Part shown: piece by piece, positions 35,496 to 45,642 of the stretch | How the letters are laid out: each line of letters begins with the position of its first letter | Numbering within the stretch: position 1 is the first letter of the stretch | Source: Hyphococcus sp. | Lineage (GTDB): Bacteria; Pseudomonadota; Alphaproteobacteria; Caulobacterales; Parvularculaceae | Assembly (NCBI GenBank): GCA_021776415.1 | Contig: JAJFFY010000056.1 | Span: 62,001-126,000, forward strand | Length of the DNA stretch: 64,000 nt | Direction: 5' to 3' | Translations under genes and position numbers: made by a program | Notes under the pieces: model-generated | Told to the model about the DNA's origin: nothing | Seen by the model: only the letters and a program-made list of their open reading frames with translations | Databases searched by the model: none

Positions 35496-36499
35496 TGTTG
35501 GCGCCGTCCAAAGATGCGAAAACGGCTTACGCCACCGTCGGGATAGATGTTAAGCTTGACATGAGTGACCGGCCCGGGCGAGGAAATATCCGCGCCGCCA
35601 AATTCATGCACCGTATCCGCCTGAAGCTTGCACGGCTGCAAAATCTCACCCCATGACGTCGACCCGTCAAGCAGCCCCGTATCGTTCTCGCCAGAAAAAT
35701 CGACCCCTTCGACCGAGGCGCTATCGGGATAATTGCCTTTGAAATGTGCGGTGTCGATTTCTACTGCCTCCACAACCCCGCGCGCCGCCAGCGCGATGAT
35801 GATCCAGTCATTTCCGGGCTCACGTCGGCGGCGGGTTTCCCAGCCGTCCCCCATGGTCTTGCCGCGCCCCTCCGACAACAGCGCCCAAAGATCTCCATAG
35901 TGAGCATCGTTATAGGCGATGATGCGGCCGCCATTTCGTAACGCCGAAAGTTCAACCAACGCGTCGTCGCCAATATCGGTCCATGACGGCGCTACTTCAC
36001 CATAAAGCCGCATCCTCGCAACGCCGCCATCGGGAAGAATGCTCAACCGCACCGCCCCCCAAATGCCACCGTCATTGATTGTGAAAAACTGGCGCTTGTC
36101 GCCCTCTAATACTGTCGCTGGCAATATTGTTTCCCAAACAGACGGGTCATCGACATCTGCATTCGGCGCACAGGCGTCAATTGAGGCGCCGGGCGGGTAG
36201 TTCCCAGTAAAAAAGCTAGTATCGATCTCCAAACCATGAATGATCCCGCGGGCGCCAAGCTCTACAATGCACCAATCGTGGCCTTCATCGCGCTTGCGGC
36301 GGCTTTCCCATCCGTCCATCCACTTACCGTGCTCATCATATTTATCCGCAATAAATACTGGCGGTGCGTCAGAAATAAGCCGTTCTTTGGCGCCAAAAAA
36401 CTCATCCGATGCGCTCGCAACATGGCTGCCGAAACGTGGGGAGGCCAGATTTGGAAAGCGGCGCACAAATTCGGGTTCATCGATCTTTTTATCAGTCAT
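35492..36499 (-). CDS. alc: Allantoicase
   Basis: The 335-residue enzyme hydrolyses allantoate to ureidoglycolate and urea. It consists of two similar jelly-roll domains. The repeated signature M-D-G-W-E-S-R-R-K-R...H-D-W and M-G-D-G-W-E-T-R-R-R-R...N-D-W appears in each half, as does G-N-Y-P-x-x-A-S. It lies eight bases after uraD and overlaps allA. Confidence 0.93.
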   Translation of the reverse strand: MTDKKIDEPEFVRRFPNLASPRFGSHVASASDEFFGAKERLISDAPPVFIADKYDEHGKWMDGWESRRKRDEGHDWCIVELGARGIIHGLEIDTSFFTGNYPPGASIDACAPNADVDDPSVWETILPATVLEGDKRQFFTINDGGIWGAVRLSILPDGGVARMRLYGEVAPSWTDIGDDALVELSALRNGGRIIAYNDAHYGDLWALLSEGRGKTMGDGWETRRRREPGNDWIIIALAARGVVEAVEIDTAHFKGNYPDSASVEGVDFSGENDTGLLDGSTSWGEILQPCKLQADTVHEFGGADISSPGPVTHVKLNIYPDGGVSRFRIFGRRQQ

Positions 36500-36507
36500 T
36501 CTGTTGC

Positions 36508-37032
36508 CTATTCCTTCGCCAGCGTCTCCAGCCGGATGCGGGCGATTTTATGCACCTCACCTAATGCCGTTGCAAATTCCTGGTCTGGCAAATTTTTTAA
36601 TCGGGCTTCAAAATTTTCTAAAATTTGCGTGCGGGTTTTACCGGAGACGGCAAGAATAAATGGAAATCCGAATTTGTCGGTATATTCCTTGTTGAGGAAT
36701 TGAAATTTCTCCACCTCTTCGTGCGTGCATTGATCTAACCCAGCAGATCTTTGTTCAGCGGTCGATGCTTGGGTCAATTCCCCCTGCACCGCAAGACGAC
36801 CAGCAAGATCCGGATGCGCGCGCAGCAGCGCCAGTTGGTGTTCACTCGAGGCGTCGTCAACAACTGCCGACATCGCTTGCGACAGTTGGCTGATGTCGCT
36901 GGAATCATTGCTTTTGTCGAACACCGCTTCTGCAACCCATGGGGAATGTTCATAAACACTGCCAAAACGAGCGACGAACGCATCACGCGTAAGCCGTTTG
37001 GACGCATCGTCTATCGCGTGGTTATTGTCCAT
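36508..37032 (-). CDS. uraD: OHCU decarboxylase
   Basis: The 174-residue helical enzyme decarboxylates 2-oxo-4-hydroxy-4-carboxy-5-ureidoimidazoline to S-allantoin. Markers include F-G-x-V-Y-E-H-S-P-W-V-A near the N-terminus, the R-A-H-P-D-L-A-G-R-L motif and F-P-F-I-L-A-V-S-G-K. The ATG at 37032 is used. It overlaps the end of puuE by 11 bases, and the longer upstream frame lies within puuE. It works with UraH, encoded in the other purine operon of this window. Confidence 0.92.
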   Translation of the reverse strand: MDNNHAIDDASKRLTRDAFVARFGSVYEHSPWVAEAVFDKSNDSSDISQLSQAMSAVVDDASSEHQLALLRAHPDLAGRLAVQGELTQASTAEQRSAGLDQCTHEEVEKFQFLNKEYTDKFGFPFILAVSGKTRTQILENFEARLKNLPDQEFATALGEVHKIARIRLETLAKE

Positions 37033-37954
37033 CAGCGCCCCGCTCCCGCGGCTTTTCAAATGGATGGCGCGCGCGCCAGTGCCTGGCGATATCAATCCGG
37101 CGACATACCCAGACATCATCGAATGACGAAATATAATCAACGAAAGCTTCAAGCGCTTTGAACCGCGCCGGGCGCCCGATTAGCCGGCAATGAAGGCCAA
37201 CCGACAACATCTTTGGCGCGTCTGCGCCCTCACGATAAAGCACATCGAAAGCATCTTTGAGATAGGTTTGAAAATCCGCGCCGGTATTAAAACCCTGCTG
37301 CGTCGCAAAGCGCATATCATTTGTATCCAAACTATAGGGTACAATCAGGTGAGGCGATTGAGTTTGCGTGCTCCAGAATGGCAGATCGTCTGAATAATCA
37401 TCGGCATCATATAAAAACCCGCCATGCTGAGCTACCAGCCGCCGCGTATTTTCGCTCGTTCTGCCGGTATACCAGCCGAGCGGCGGCGCTCCGCAAATTG
37501 TCGTTAAAATTTCGATCGCCTCTTGCAAATGCGAGCGTTCCGTCTCTTCCAGCACATCCTTATAATCGATCCACCGCAGCCCATGGCTAGCGATCTCATG
37601 ACCATCGGCCAACGCCCTCTCAATCACCGCCGGATTTTTTTGCGCCGCCAAGGCGACGGCGAAGACCGTGAGCGGCATACCTCGCGATTTAAATAAATCA
37701 AGCACCCGCCACACGCCTGCGCGTGAACCATACTCATAAATCGATTCCATCGACATGTGCCGAGCGCCCTCAAACGGAGCCGCGCCAATTATTTCAGACA
37801 AAAACGCTTCCGATTGGCTATCGCCGTCCAGAATGCAACGCTCGGAGCCTTCTTCGTAATTAAGGACAAACTGAACCGCGATGCGTGCCCCGCCCGGCCA
37901 ATCAGCGCGTGGCGGCTTGCCTCCATAACCAATAAGACCCCGTAAATCAGACAT
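37022..37954 (-). CDS. puuE: Metal-independent allantoinase (polysaccharide-deacetylase fold)
   Basis: The 310-residue protein converts allantoin to allantoate. It belongs to the NodB-like family recognised by V-Q-F-V-L-N-Y-E-E-G-S-E, Y-E-Y-G-S-R-A-G-V-W-R, H-E-I-A-S-H-G-L-R-W-I-D-Y and G-W-Y-T-G-R-x-S-x-N-T-R-R. The ATG at 37954 begins the usual M-S-D-L-R-G-L-I-G-Y-G start, and an upstream M in the same frame adds 12 atypical residues. It is the first gene of the operon, divergent from puuD across 157 bp. Confidence 0.92.
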   Translation of the reverse strand: MSDLRGLIGYGGKPPRADWPGGARIAVQFVLNYEEGSERCILDGDSQSEAFLSEIIGAAPFEGARHMSMESIYEYGSRAGVWRVLDLFKSRGMPLTVFAVALAAQKNPAVIERALADGHEIASHGLRWIDYKDVLEETERSHLQEAIEILTTICGAPPLGWYTGRTSENTRRLVAQHGGFLYDADDYSDDLPFWSTQTQSPHLIVPYSLDTNDMRFATQQGFNTGADFQTYLKDAFDVLYREGADAPKMLSVGLHCRLIGRPARFKALEAFVDYISSFDDVWVCRRIDIARHWRARHPFEKPRERGADGQ

Positions 37955-38111
37955 TTCACACCGAAGAAGATTTAGTTGAACGCAGCCCAAACATGAGCAT
38001 ACTCAATATCACTGCACCCATCATACAGTTTTTTTGATTACACGTCGGGAAATTCTGGCCTCCCCGCACCTGCTTCGTCCTTATAATCATAAATCAATCG
38101 TTTTGCGGAGA

Positions 38112-39335
38112 ATGACCTTGGATCTTCAAATTGTCGATTGGCTAAGCTTGAGCCTGCGCTGGGCCCACATTGTCGCCGGCATCGGTTGGATTGGCGCATC
38201 GTTTTATTTCATGGCGCTTGATTTCAGTCTGCGCCATCGCAGCGGCCTCCCGAGCGGCGTCAAAGGTGAAAGCTGGCTGGTGCATGGTGGCGGTTTTTAT
38301 CATGTCCAAAAATATATGGTTGCGCCGGAGGGGATGCCGAAAGACCTGAAATGGTTTCAATGGGAATCCTATGCAACCTGGCTTACCGGTTTTGCGCTCA
38401 TGTCGGTGATTTATTACTGGCAGGCCGACATCTATCTCATCGACCGGTCGGTCCTTGCGCTGTCAAAGTTACAGGCGGTGGGCATTTCCATCGCCGCGCT
38501 GGCGGCAAGTTGGCTCGGCTATGACGCTATGTGCAAGTCTCCCCTAAAGAATAACCAAGCTGCGATGTTTGCGGTTTTGTTTGTGCTCATTGTCACCGCT
38601 GCCTTTGGCTTGGGCGAGGTTTTTTCCGCCCGCGCCGTCTTTCTCCATATTGGCGCGATGATCGGCACAATCATGACCGGAAATGTTTTCTTCGTCATCA
38701 TTCCCAATCAAAAAATCGTTGTCGCAGAATTAAAGGCCGGTAAAATACCCGACCCTGAATTTGGCAAAATCGCAAAATTGCGCTCAACCCATAACAACTA
38801 TCTGACGCTGCCGGTTTTGTTCATGATGATTTCAAACCATTATCCAATGACCTTCGGGCATCCGATGAACTGGGTTGTGGTTGCACTGATCTTACCGATT
38901 GGCGCCATCGTCCGGCATTATTTCAATGCCCATGACAGCGGCAAGCATGGCCGCGCACTAAGCTGGCAATGGCCTGTAGCATCTGCTCTACTTCTCATAT
39001 TGATGGTCTTCATCGCCTGGCGGCCGACACCCGCAACAAAGGGCGCAAACGAGGCCGCAGAGGCGGCGAATATTGAAGCCTCAGCACTAACGCAACAAGC
39101 TTTCGCCATTGTCAAAGCCCGTTGCGCGGTCTGCCATTCCGCCAACCCGACAGACTTTGTCACTGCAGCGCCCGGCGGCGTTGAATACGATACGCTCGAT
39201 CTTGTCCGGCAATACGCCCCGCAAATTCGCGCGCAAACGATTTTAAGCCACGCAATGCCACCGGGGAATTTAACCGAAATGACCGACGACGAACGGACCT
39301 TGCTGGATGCGTGGATTGCCAACGAAGCGCAATAG
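38112..39335 (+). CDS. puuD: Membrane-bound urate hydroxylase with cytochrome c domain
   Basis: The 407-residue protein oxidises urate to 5-hydroxyisourate. It has eight or nine membrane helices, starting with W-L-S-L-S-L-R-W-A-H-I-V-A-G-I-G-W-I-G-A-S-F-Y. A C-terminal cytochrome c domain (~335-407) has heme motif C-A-V-C-H and a likely Met ligand in H-A-M-P-P. This replaces soluble uricase and passes electrons to the respiratory chain without making peroxide. The start is taken as the ATG before T-L-D-L-Q-I-V-D-W, which has GGAG unusually close. A TATAAT at 38082-38087 may be its -10 box. It converges on guaD with 15 bp between stops. Confidence 0.92.
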   Translation: MTLDLQIVDWLSLSLRWAHIVAGIGWIGASFYFMALDFSLRHRSGLPSGVKGESWLVHGGGFYHVQKYMVAPEGMPKDLKWFQWESYATWLTGFALMSVIYYWQADIYLIDRSVLALSKLQAVGISIAALAASWLGYDAMCKSPLKNNQAAMFAVLFVLIVTAAFGLGEVFSARAVFLHIGAMIGTIMTGNVFFVIIPNQKIVVAELKAGKIPDPEFGKIAKLRSTHNNYLTLPVLFMMISNHYPMTFGHPMNWVVVALILPIGAIVRHYFNAHDSGKHGRALSWQWPVASALLLILMVFIAWRPTPATKGANEAAEAANIEASALTQQAFAIVKARCAVCHSANPTDFVTAAPGGVEYDTLDLVRQYAPQIRAQTILSHAMPPGNLTEMTDDERTLLDAWIANEAQ

Positions 39336-39350
39336 CGCCGGGCACAGAGC

Positions 39351-40697
39351 TCAGGCAGAAACCTGTGCGCGCTGATGGACGATATTGCCGGCCACATAGG
39401 TCGCTTTGACCGCTCTTTCGTCCGCCATGATGATTTGCGCAAACAGAACATCGAAGAAATTTTCCGCCCGCGCTAAGCGACGCGCAATCAACGGATTTGA
39501 TTTCAAATCCAGCACCATGAGATCGGCGTCCATTCCGGCGGTAAGATTTCCAAGGCGGTCATCAAGCCGCATAGCCTTGGAGCCGCCGCAAGTCGCCATC
39601 CAGAACGCCTCAGCCGGGTGTAAAACAACGCCATGAAATCGCGCGGCTTCATAGGCTGCACGCATGGTTGCAAACATCGAAAAAGAAACGCCCGCGCCGA
39701 CATCGCTCGCAAGCGAAACCAAAATATCCGGCGCTGCGCGGCGTGTTGCTTCAAGATCAAATAGCCCTGAACCCATAAATGCGTTCGATGTCGGACAATG
39801 CGCAATCGCAGCACCACTCCCAGCTATGGCGAGCCGTTCATCGTCTGAAAGGTGAATGCAATGCCCAAAGATCGCCCCTGCGCCAGTCAGACCAAATGAT
39901 TGGTAGATCTGATAATAGCTGTCATAGGTTGGGTGTTGTTGCAGTACGCGCGCAATCTCATCTTTGGTTTCCGAAAGATGGGTCTGCATCAGCACCGTCG
40001 GATGCTCCCTCCACAAGCTGCCAAGCGCTTCCAGCTGTGCAGGTGATGAGGTCAATGCGAAGCGGGGCGTAATTGCATAATGGTTACGGCCCACGCCATG
40101 CCAACAATCGATCAACGCTTTCGACTGGTCATAGGCCGTTTGAGCCGTGTCCGCGAGATTCGACGGCGTATTGCTGTCCATGCAGACCTTGCCGGCCGCC
40201 ATACATACGTTTCTTCGTGTTGCTGCCTCAAAGAAACTCATAACCGATTGCGGATGCACCGTGCAATAAACGCTCGCCGTCGTGACGCCATTTAAAAAAC
40301 ACTGCTCGAGGAAGAATTCTGCAGAATTTTCTGCGATTGTTTGATCGTCAAACTGAGCCTCGCAAGGGAACGTGTGTTTTTGCAGCCAGTCAACCAGGCC
40401 CTGACTATTAGAAGCAATAATATCCAATTGTGGGTAATGCGTATGCACATCAATAAACCCGGCCATGATGAGTGCGTCACCATAGTTGACAATTGGCACA
40501 CCCATATTTTGTTCTAAAATATCTGTGGCGGCGCCGACAGCGATAATGCGGCCACTTTCTACGACCACGGCGCCATCCTGGCGGTGATCAACCGCCTCTT
40601 GGGCGCCGATCTCAAATGGGTTGCCGGCAAATGCAAATGTCTGACCGCGCAAAATGAACCGGCCTTGGTCTTCCTTCATTGTCAGCTCTGCCTTCAT
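39351..40697 (-). CDS. guaD: Guanine deaminase
   Basis: The 448-residue amidohydrolase deaminates guanine to xanthine. The zinc-binding motif is F-I-D-V-H-T-H-Y-P-Q, followed by Q-T-H-L-S-E, H-C-I-H-L and S-D-V-G-A-G, the latter carrying the catalytic Asp. Length and motifs are standard. ATG 40697 or ATG 40679 may be the start, since both have purine-rich stretches upstream. It is the last gene of uraH-xdhA-xdhB-xdhC-guaD and follows xdhC by 93 bp. Confidence 0.93.
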   Translation of the reverse strand: MKAELTMKEDQGRFILRGQTFAFAGNPFEIGAQEAVDHRQDGAVVVESGRIIAVGAATDILEQNMGVPIVNYGDALIMAGFIDVHTHYPQLDIIASNSQGLVDWLQKHTFPCEAQFDDQTIAENSAEFFLEQCFLNGVTTASVYCTVHPQSVMSFFEAATRRNVCMAAGKVCMDSNTPSNLADTAQTAYDQSKALIDCWHGVGRNHYAITPRFALTSSPAQLEALGSLWREHPTVLMQTHLSETKDEIARVLQQHPTYDSYYQIYQSFGLTGAGAIFGHCIHLSDDERLAIAGSGAAIAHCPTSNAFMGSGLFDLEATRRAAPDILVSLASDVGAGVSFSMFATMRAAYEAARFHGVVLHPAEAFWMATCGGSKAMRLDDRLGNLTAGMDADLMVLDLKSNPLIARRLARAENFFDVLFAQIIMADERAVKATYVAGNIVHQRAQVSA

Positions 40698-40790
40698 CGG
40701 GATGCCGCCGGCAACTCAGGCGCCGTCGCCCCGTCTGTCGTCAAAATCTCTCAGCGGCTATAGCGGCTAAATCTACAACTTTCCATCGAA

Positions 40791-41804
40791 TTAACGTGGG
40801 GGCGCCTCGCTCAGTTGCAAAATCTCCGCTGCCAGCGATATCGCGATCACGCCCGGCTCCTTGCTACTCGGGCCGCCAGCGCCAAGCGGACAGGTGAGCC
40901 GGGAAAGCGCCGCCTCGCTGACGCCCAATTCGCCAAGCCGTTTCAGAAAACGGGCGCGCTTGGTCATCGACCCGATCAACCCAAGATACCGAAACTGTCC
41001 GCGCTTAAGGACCGAATGGCAAATCTCAAGATCCAGCGCATGGGAGTAACTCATAACAACATGAAACGCATCGTCCGGAGCAAAGCCAGCCGCATCATTT
41101 GGCGACGCCGTGACCAGACGCTTCACATGTGCAGGGATGTGGTTTGGAAAGCGCGCGGCGTCAGTATCGATCCAGACGATATCAACCGCCAATCCCCCAA
41201 ACACGCGCACAACCTCGCGGCCCACATGACCGGCGCCATAGAGATAGATCGGCAGTCGTTTTTTACGGACTGGCTCCAAAAACCAGGCCCCGTCTAATCG
41301 GGCGCCGTGCACCAAGCCATTCCGGCTATCTGAGTTCGCCGTGAGCATTTGGAATTTCTCACTGACAAAATCCGGTGCAACGTTGAGGTCGGACCTATCC
41401 ACGGCGTGGATAGGAGCCGATCCAGAACTTATCGGCCTAACAAAATAACCTTCTTCCGCGTCGCCGAAGCTGGAAATAATCTCGATCTCATTGGCGCCAT
41501 AACGTTCAAACAGCAGCCGCACCTGACCGCCGCAACACTGGCCAAGTCGCGGCCCAAGCGGATAGGTTTTCGTATCGCGCAACCATGCAGGCGAGGCGCT
41601 CGCCCCCACCAACTGTTTGGCGTAAGCGATTGCGTCATATTCGAGCGCGCCGCCGCCGACGGTTCCCGTCATCCCTTGCGCCGACACCAACATCGCAGCG
41701 CCGATATCGCGCGGCGTCGAGCCCTCAACGGCGATGACCGTGACGCGAACAATAGGCCCGTTTCGCCGGAATTCTTCGCAAGTCTCTCCGAGAAATAACT
41801 GCAA
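40791..41804 (-). CDS. xdhC: Xanthine dehydrogenase accessory protein
   Basis: The 337-residue chaperone binds and sulfurates the molybdenum cofactor for XdhAB. The N-terminal XdhC/CoxI domain shows G-S-T-P-R-D-I-G-A-A-M-L-V and T-G-T-V-G-G-G-A-L-E. A Rossmann-like domain begins at Y-L-Y-G-A-G-H-V-G-R. The likely start is TTG 41804, two bases after the xdhB stop, with GGGGC upstream. No better codon precedes the conserved part. Confidence 0.92.
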   Translation of the reverse strand: MQLFLGETCEEFRRNGPIVRVTVIAVEGSTPRDIGAAMLVSAQGMTGTVGGGALEYDAIAYAKQLVGASASPAWLRDTKTYPLGPRLGQCCGGQVRLLFERYGANEIEIISSFGDAEEGYFVRPISSGSAPIHAVDRSDLNVAPDFVSEKFQMLTANSDSRNGLVHGARLDGAWFLEPVRKKRLPIYLYGAGHVGREVVRVFGGLAVDIVWIDTDAARFPNHIPAHVKRLVTASPNDAAGFAPDDAFHVVMSYSHALDLEICHSVLKRGQFRYLGLIGSMTKRARFLKRLGELGVSEAALSRLTCPLGAGGPSSKEPGVIAISLAAEILQLSEAPPR

Positions 41805-41806
41805 CG

Positions 41807-44176
41807 CTAGCCCCAGCCGCCGGTTATGATCTGCAACATGCGCTCAGGCGTCGCCGGCGCATCAAGCGCCGGATAGTGCGCGCGCCCCATCGCATTTGCC
41901 GCCGCGTCAGACAGCGCCATCAAAACCGAAATACCCAGCATCAAGGGCGGCTCACCAACCGCTTTAGAGCGATAAATGGTTTCCTCACGGTTTATCCCAC
42001 CCTTCCAAATCGCAATTTTCATATCCGGCGCGCGGTCGGAAGCCGTTGGAATCTTGTAGGTCGAGGGTGCGTGGGTTTTCAATCGCCCTGCCTGATCCCA
42101 CACCAGTTCCTCGCTCGTCAGCCACCCGGCGCCTTGTGCAAATCCGCCCTCAATCTGCCCAAGATCAATCGCCGGGTTGAGCGACTTGCCCACGTCATGA
42201 AGAATATCTACGCACAACAGGCGGTACTCACCGGTCAGAGGGTCGATGACAACTTCCGAGACCGCCGCGCCATAAGCAAAATAGAAAAACGGCCGGCCAG
42301 TTCCTGTGGCGCGATCCCATTCGATCTTCGGCGTTGCATAAAATCCGGTGGCCGAAAGCGATACCCGCGCCAAATAGGCTTTGGCGATCAACGCATCGAA
42401 CGCAATCTTATCTTCACCTATCCGAATACAGCCCGATTGAAACTCAACATTGTCCTGAGCGACCCCCCATTCGGACGACGCAAAGTCGATCAGTCGTTTC
42501 TTGATCTTCTGACACGCATCAAGCGCCGCCATACCATTTAAGTCCGTACCGGAAGACGCAGCGGTCGCCGAGGTATTGGGCGCCTTGCCAGTGTTGGTGG
42601 GCGTAATTTTTACTCGGTCGATATCGATCTGGAACGCTTCCGCGACAATCTGGGCGACTTTAATAAAAAGCCCCTGCCCCATCTCCGTGCCGCCATGATT
42701 GAGGTGCACGGAGCCGTCGGAGTAAATGTGGACAAGCGCCGCCGCCTGATTGAGATGGGTTTTTGTGAAAGATATTCCAAACTTTACCGGGGTCAAAGCG
42801 ATGCCGCGCTTCAACAGCGGTTGCTTCGCGTTCCAATCGGTTATTTCCGTGCGCCGTGTTTCATAGTCTGATGAAACAACCAGCTCACCGACAATCTCAT
42901 CAATGACGCAATCCTCAACCTTCATATGATAAGGCGTCACATTGCGGTCGCTCACCATGTTTTCATGAGGAGCATAAAAATTGACGCGGCGCACCTCCAA
43001 CGGATCCTTGCCGAGCTTGAATGCAATCTCATCAATGATGCGCTCAATGGCGACCATCCCTTGCGGCCCACCGAAACCGCGAAATGCAGTGTTGGATACG
43101 GTATTGGTTTTGCAACGGTAGGAATTTATCTCAACATTCGCGAGATAGTAACAATTGTCAGCGTGAAACATCGCCCTGTCGCAAATCGCCAGCGACAGAT
43201 CATGCGACCATCCACACCGCGCCGCTTGATCCATAATGATAGACCCAACCCGCCCATCATCATCAAAGCCGACATGGTAATCTATCCGAAACTCATGCCG
43301 CTTGCCGGTCATAATCATATCATCGTCACGGTCATAACAGACCTTCGCCGCCTGGCCGGTTCGTTTTGCAACCAGCGCAGCCGCTGCTGCGGGAAGATTT
43401 CCATTGGTCTCTTTGCCGCCGAAGCCACCGCCCATGCGGCGCACTTCTACGGTTACGGCGTTAAAAGAAACGCCGAGGACGCCAGCGACTTTGTGTTGAA
43501 TTTCGGTTGGATGCTGCGACGAACAATAGACCGTCACATCAGCATCCTCACCAGGAATTGCTAACGCCGCCTGGCCCTCGAGATAGAAATGTTCCTGGCC
43601 GCCAATATTAATTCGGCCCTTTATCTTATTGGGACTGGCCTCCATTGCTGCGCTAACGTCGCCGCGAGTCATTTTATAGGGCGGTTCTAGCCAGGATTGC
43701 GCAGCCATCGCATCTTCGATAGTCAACAACGCCGGCAGGTCATCATAGTCAATAACCACCTTCGCCGCCGCCGTTCTTGCCGCCTCAAAATTCGTCGCAG
43801 CAACGGCAAAAAGCGCCTGGCCTTCACATTCTACAACCCCGCCCGCAGCCCCAACTGCGAATAATGGTTCGTCACTGACAACAGGACCAATATCATTCGC
43901 ACCAGGAATATCATCTGCCGATATCACTGCAACGACACCCTCACTTTTCCACGCGACGCCAAAATCAACCGCGCCAACATTCGCATGGGCGTGCGTGCTG
44001 ATGGCGATATAGACGTGAAGGCAAGCTTCCGATGTTGAAATATCGTCGACATAAACAGCCTGCCCGGATGCATGTTTGAAGGCGCTGTCATGCATAACCG
44101 GAGACGAGACGACCCCACGAACGCGGCTCGCATCTTCGCCCAACATTTGCCCAGAAAATTTTGACGCGCCGCTCAC
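41807..44176 (-). CDS. xdhB: Xanthine dehydrogenase, molybdopterin-binding large subunit
   Basis: The 789-residue subunit holds the molybdenum site that hydroxylates hypoxanthine and xanthine to urate. Visible motifs are G-G-F-G-G-K-E (cofactor binding), A-F-R-G-F-G-G-P-Q-G (with the Arg that orients substrate) and the catalytic Glu in K-A-V-G-E-P-P-L near residue 735. The length matches the bacterial XdhB type. The gene overlaps xdhA by four bases. Confidence 0.94.
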   Translation of the reverse strand: MSGASKFSGQMLGEDASRVRGVVSSPVMHDSAFKHASGQAVYVDDISTSEACLHVYIAISTHAHANVGAVDFGVAWKSEGVVAVISADDIPGANDIGPVVSDEPLFAVGAAGGVVECEGQALFAVAATNFEAARTAAAKVVIDYDDLPALLTIEDAMAAQSWLEPPYKMTRGDVSAAMEASPNKIKGRINIGGQEHFYLEGQAALAIPGEDADVTVYCSSQHPTEIQHKVAGVLGVSFNAVTVEVRRMGGGFGGKETNGNLPAAAAALVAKRTGQAAKVCYDRDDDMIMTGKRHEFRIDYHVGFDDDGRVGSIIMDQAARCGWSHDLSLAICDRAMFHADNCYYLANVEINSYRCKTNTVSNTAFRGFGGPQGMVAIERIIDEIAFKLGKDPLEVRRVNFYAPHENMVSDRNVTPYHMKVEDCVIDEIVGELVVSSDYETRRTEITDWNAKQPLLKRGIALTPVKFGISFTKTHLNQAAALVHIYSDGSVHLNHGGTEMGQGLFIKVAQIVAEAFQIDIDRVKITPTNTGKAPNTSATAASSGTDLNGMAALDACQKIKKRLIDFASSEWGVAQDNVEFQSGCIRIGEDKIAFDALIAKAYLARVSLSATGFYATPKIEWDRATGTGRPFFYFAYGAAVSEVVIDPLTGEYRLLCVDILHDVGKSLNPAIDLGQIEGGFAQGAGWLTSEELVWDQAGRLKTHAPSTYKIPTASDRAPDMKIAIWKGGINREETIYRSKAVGEPPLMLGISVLMALSDAAANAMGRAHYPALDAPATPERMLQIITGGWG

Positions 44177-45639
44177 AAGAATGCATTCCCATAGCCGACA
44201 AGACGCGTTTGCTCCAACGGTGCGCTCGACTCAATAAAATATTTCAACAAAAGATTTTGCGCCGTACAAAGACGGTAGTCCGCGCTCCCACGCATATCAC
44301 TCATCGGCGTATAATCTTTGACAAATGCTTGCATCGCCAATTCCACGACCGACCGGTCCCAGCGCTTTCCAATCAGCGCCACTTCAACGCTCAGCGCTCT
44401 TTTCGGGGTCGCAGCCATACCGCCAAACGCAATCCTGGCGGCAGCGACCATGCCGCCCGATACACTGATATTAAAACATCCGCACAGGGTCGAAATGTCC
44501 TGATCAAAACGTTTAGAGATTTTGTAGCACTTCAACTCATTGGCGGCGGCATTCAATGGCACGCGCACTGCCTCAACGAACTCGCCAGGCTTGCGATCCT
44601 GACGGCCATAAGCGAGGAAGAAATCCTCCAGCGGTAATGTCCGCCGGTGCGCCCCGTGACGAAGGACCAGCTTTGCGTTCAGTGCAATCAGCGCCGGCGG
44701 CATATCCCCGATTGGCGACCCGTTGGCAATATTGCCGCCGATTGTACCGGCATTGCGCACTTGAACCGCACCGATCCGCCGAACCAGCTCGCCAAGACCG
44801 GGGTAGGATTGCGCCAAAATATCAATCGCGTCTGAATAGGTAACCCCGGCGCCAATAATCAATTCATGCTCGCTACACTTGATCGATGCCAAATCACGAA
44901 CACGATTTAGGAAAATCACTTTTGGCAAGCTGCGGCGCGCTTTCGTCACCCACAAACCGACGTCCGTGGCGCCGGCAATAAGCGTTGCATCGGGGTGCGC
45001 TGCGTAAATCTCCGCAAGTTGATCGCTGGTCGCCGGTAAATACGCCCGCGCCTCTCCATGTTCAATTTCAACCAGCTCTTGATGGTCCAACGAGCTTAGT
45101 TGTTCCAGTTCAACACGGTCGGCGTCACTCTGGTCAGCTGTCTTTGCGACGTGCCCAATCTTCTCCGCTGCATTTAATATCGGGCCATAGCCAGTGCAGC
45201 GGCACAAGTTTCCTGCCAGAATGTCGTTGGCAACCGCTAACGGCAACATCGTCCGGTTGCGGTAGGCGGTATAAAGCGACATTACAAAACCGGGCGTGCA
45301 AAACCCGCATTGTGAGGCGTCTTTATCCATCATCGCCCGCTGAACAGGATGCGGCGCATCACTGTCGCGCGCCAGCCCCTCAACGGTCGTAATCGAGGCT
45401 CCGTCAAGGCTCGGCATAAACCGGATGCAGGCGTTGATCGCTTCACGCTTAACGACGCCGTCCGCAGCCAGAGTACTGACATTAACAGTACATGCGCCAC
45501 AATCCCCCTCTGCACACCCCTCTTTTGTGCCGCAAAGCTTTTCATCTTCACGCAAATATCTCAAAAGTGTTTGAGTCGGCGCAGCGCCACAAAGCGTTTT
45601 CAATTCGCCATTCAAATAAAATGATATCGTGTCGCGCAT
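44173..45639 (-). CDS. xdhA: Xanthine dehydrogenase, FeS/FAD small subunit
   Basis: The 488-residue subunit carries two [2Fe-2S] domains and an FAD domain. The first cluster uses C42, C47 and C50 in G-C-A-E-G-D-C-G-A-C. The second uses C-G-F-C and C-R-C within the following helical domain. The FAD-binding region has G-A-T-D-V-G-L-W and G-G-N-I-A-N-G-S-P-I-G-D. It transfers electrons from the XdhB site to NAD. It starts three bases after the uraH stop. Confidence 0.94.
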   Translation of the reverse strand: MRDTISFYLNGELKTLCGAAPTQTLLRYLREDEKLCGTKEGCAEGDCGACTVNVSTLAADGVVKREAINACIRFMPSLDGASITTVEGLARDSDAPHPVQRAMMDKDASQCGFCTPGFVMSLYTAYRNRTMLPLAVANDILAGNLCRCTGYGPILNAAEKIGHVAKTADQSDADRVELEQLSSLDHQELVEIEHGEARAYLPATSDQLAEIYAAHPDATLIAGATDVGLWVTKARRSLPKVIFLNRVRDLASIKCSEHELIIGAGVTYSDAIDILAQSYPGLGELVRRIGAVQVRNAGTIGGNIANGSPIGDMPPALIALNAKLVLRHGAHRRTLPLEDFFLAYGRQDRKPGEFVEAVRVPLNAAANELKCYKISKRFDQDISTLCGCFNISVSGGMVAAARIAFGGMAATPKRALSVEVALIGKRWDRSVVELAMQAFVKDYTPMSDMRGSADYRLCTAQNLLLKYFIESSAPLEQTRLVGYGNAFL

Positions 45640-45642
45640 ACT

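Noticed and set aside
42926-43564. 212-codon plus-strand frame opposite xdhB
   Set aside because: It lies entirely within xdhB, whose conserved motifs cover the same bases. No independent support.
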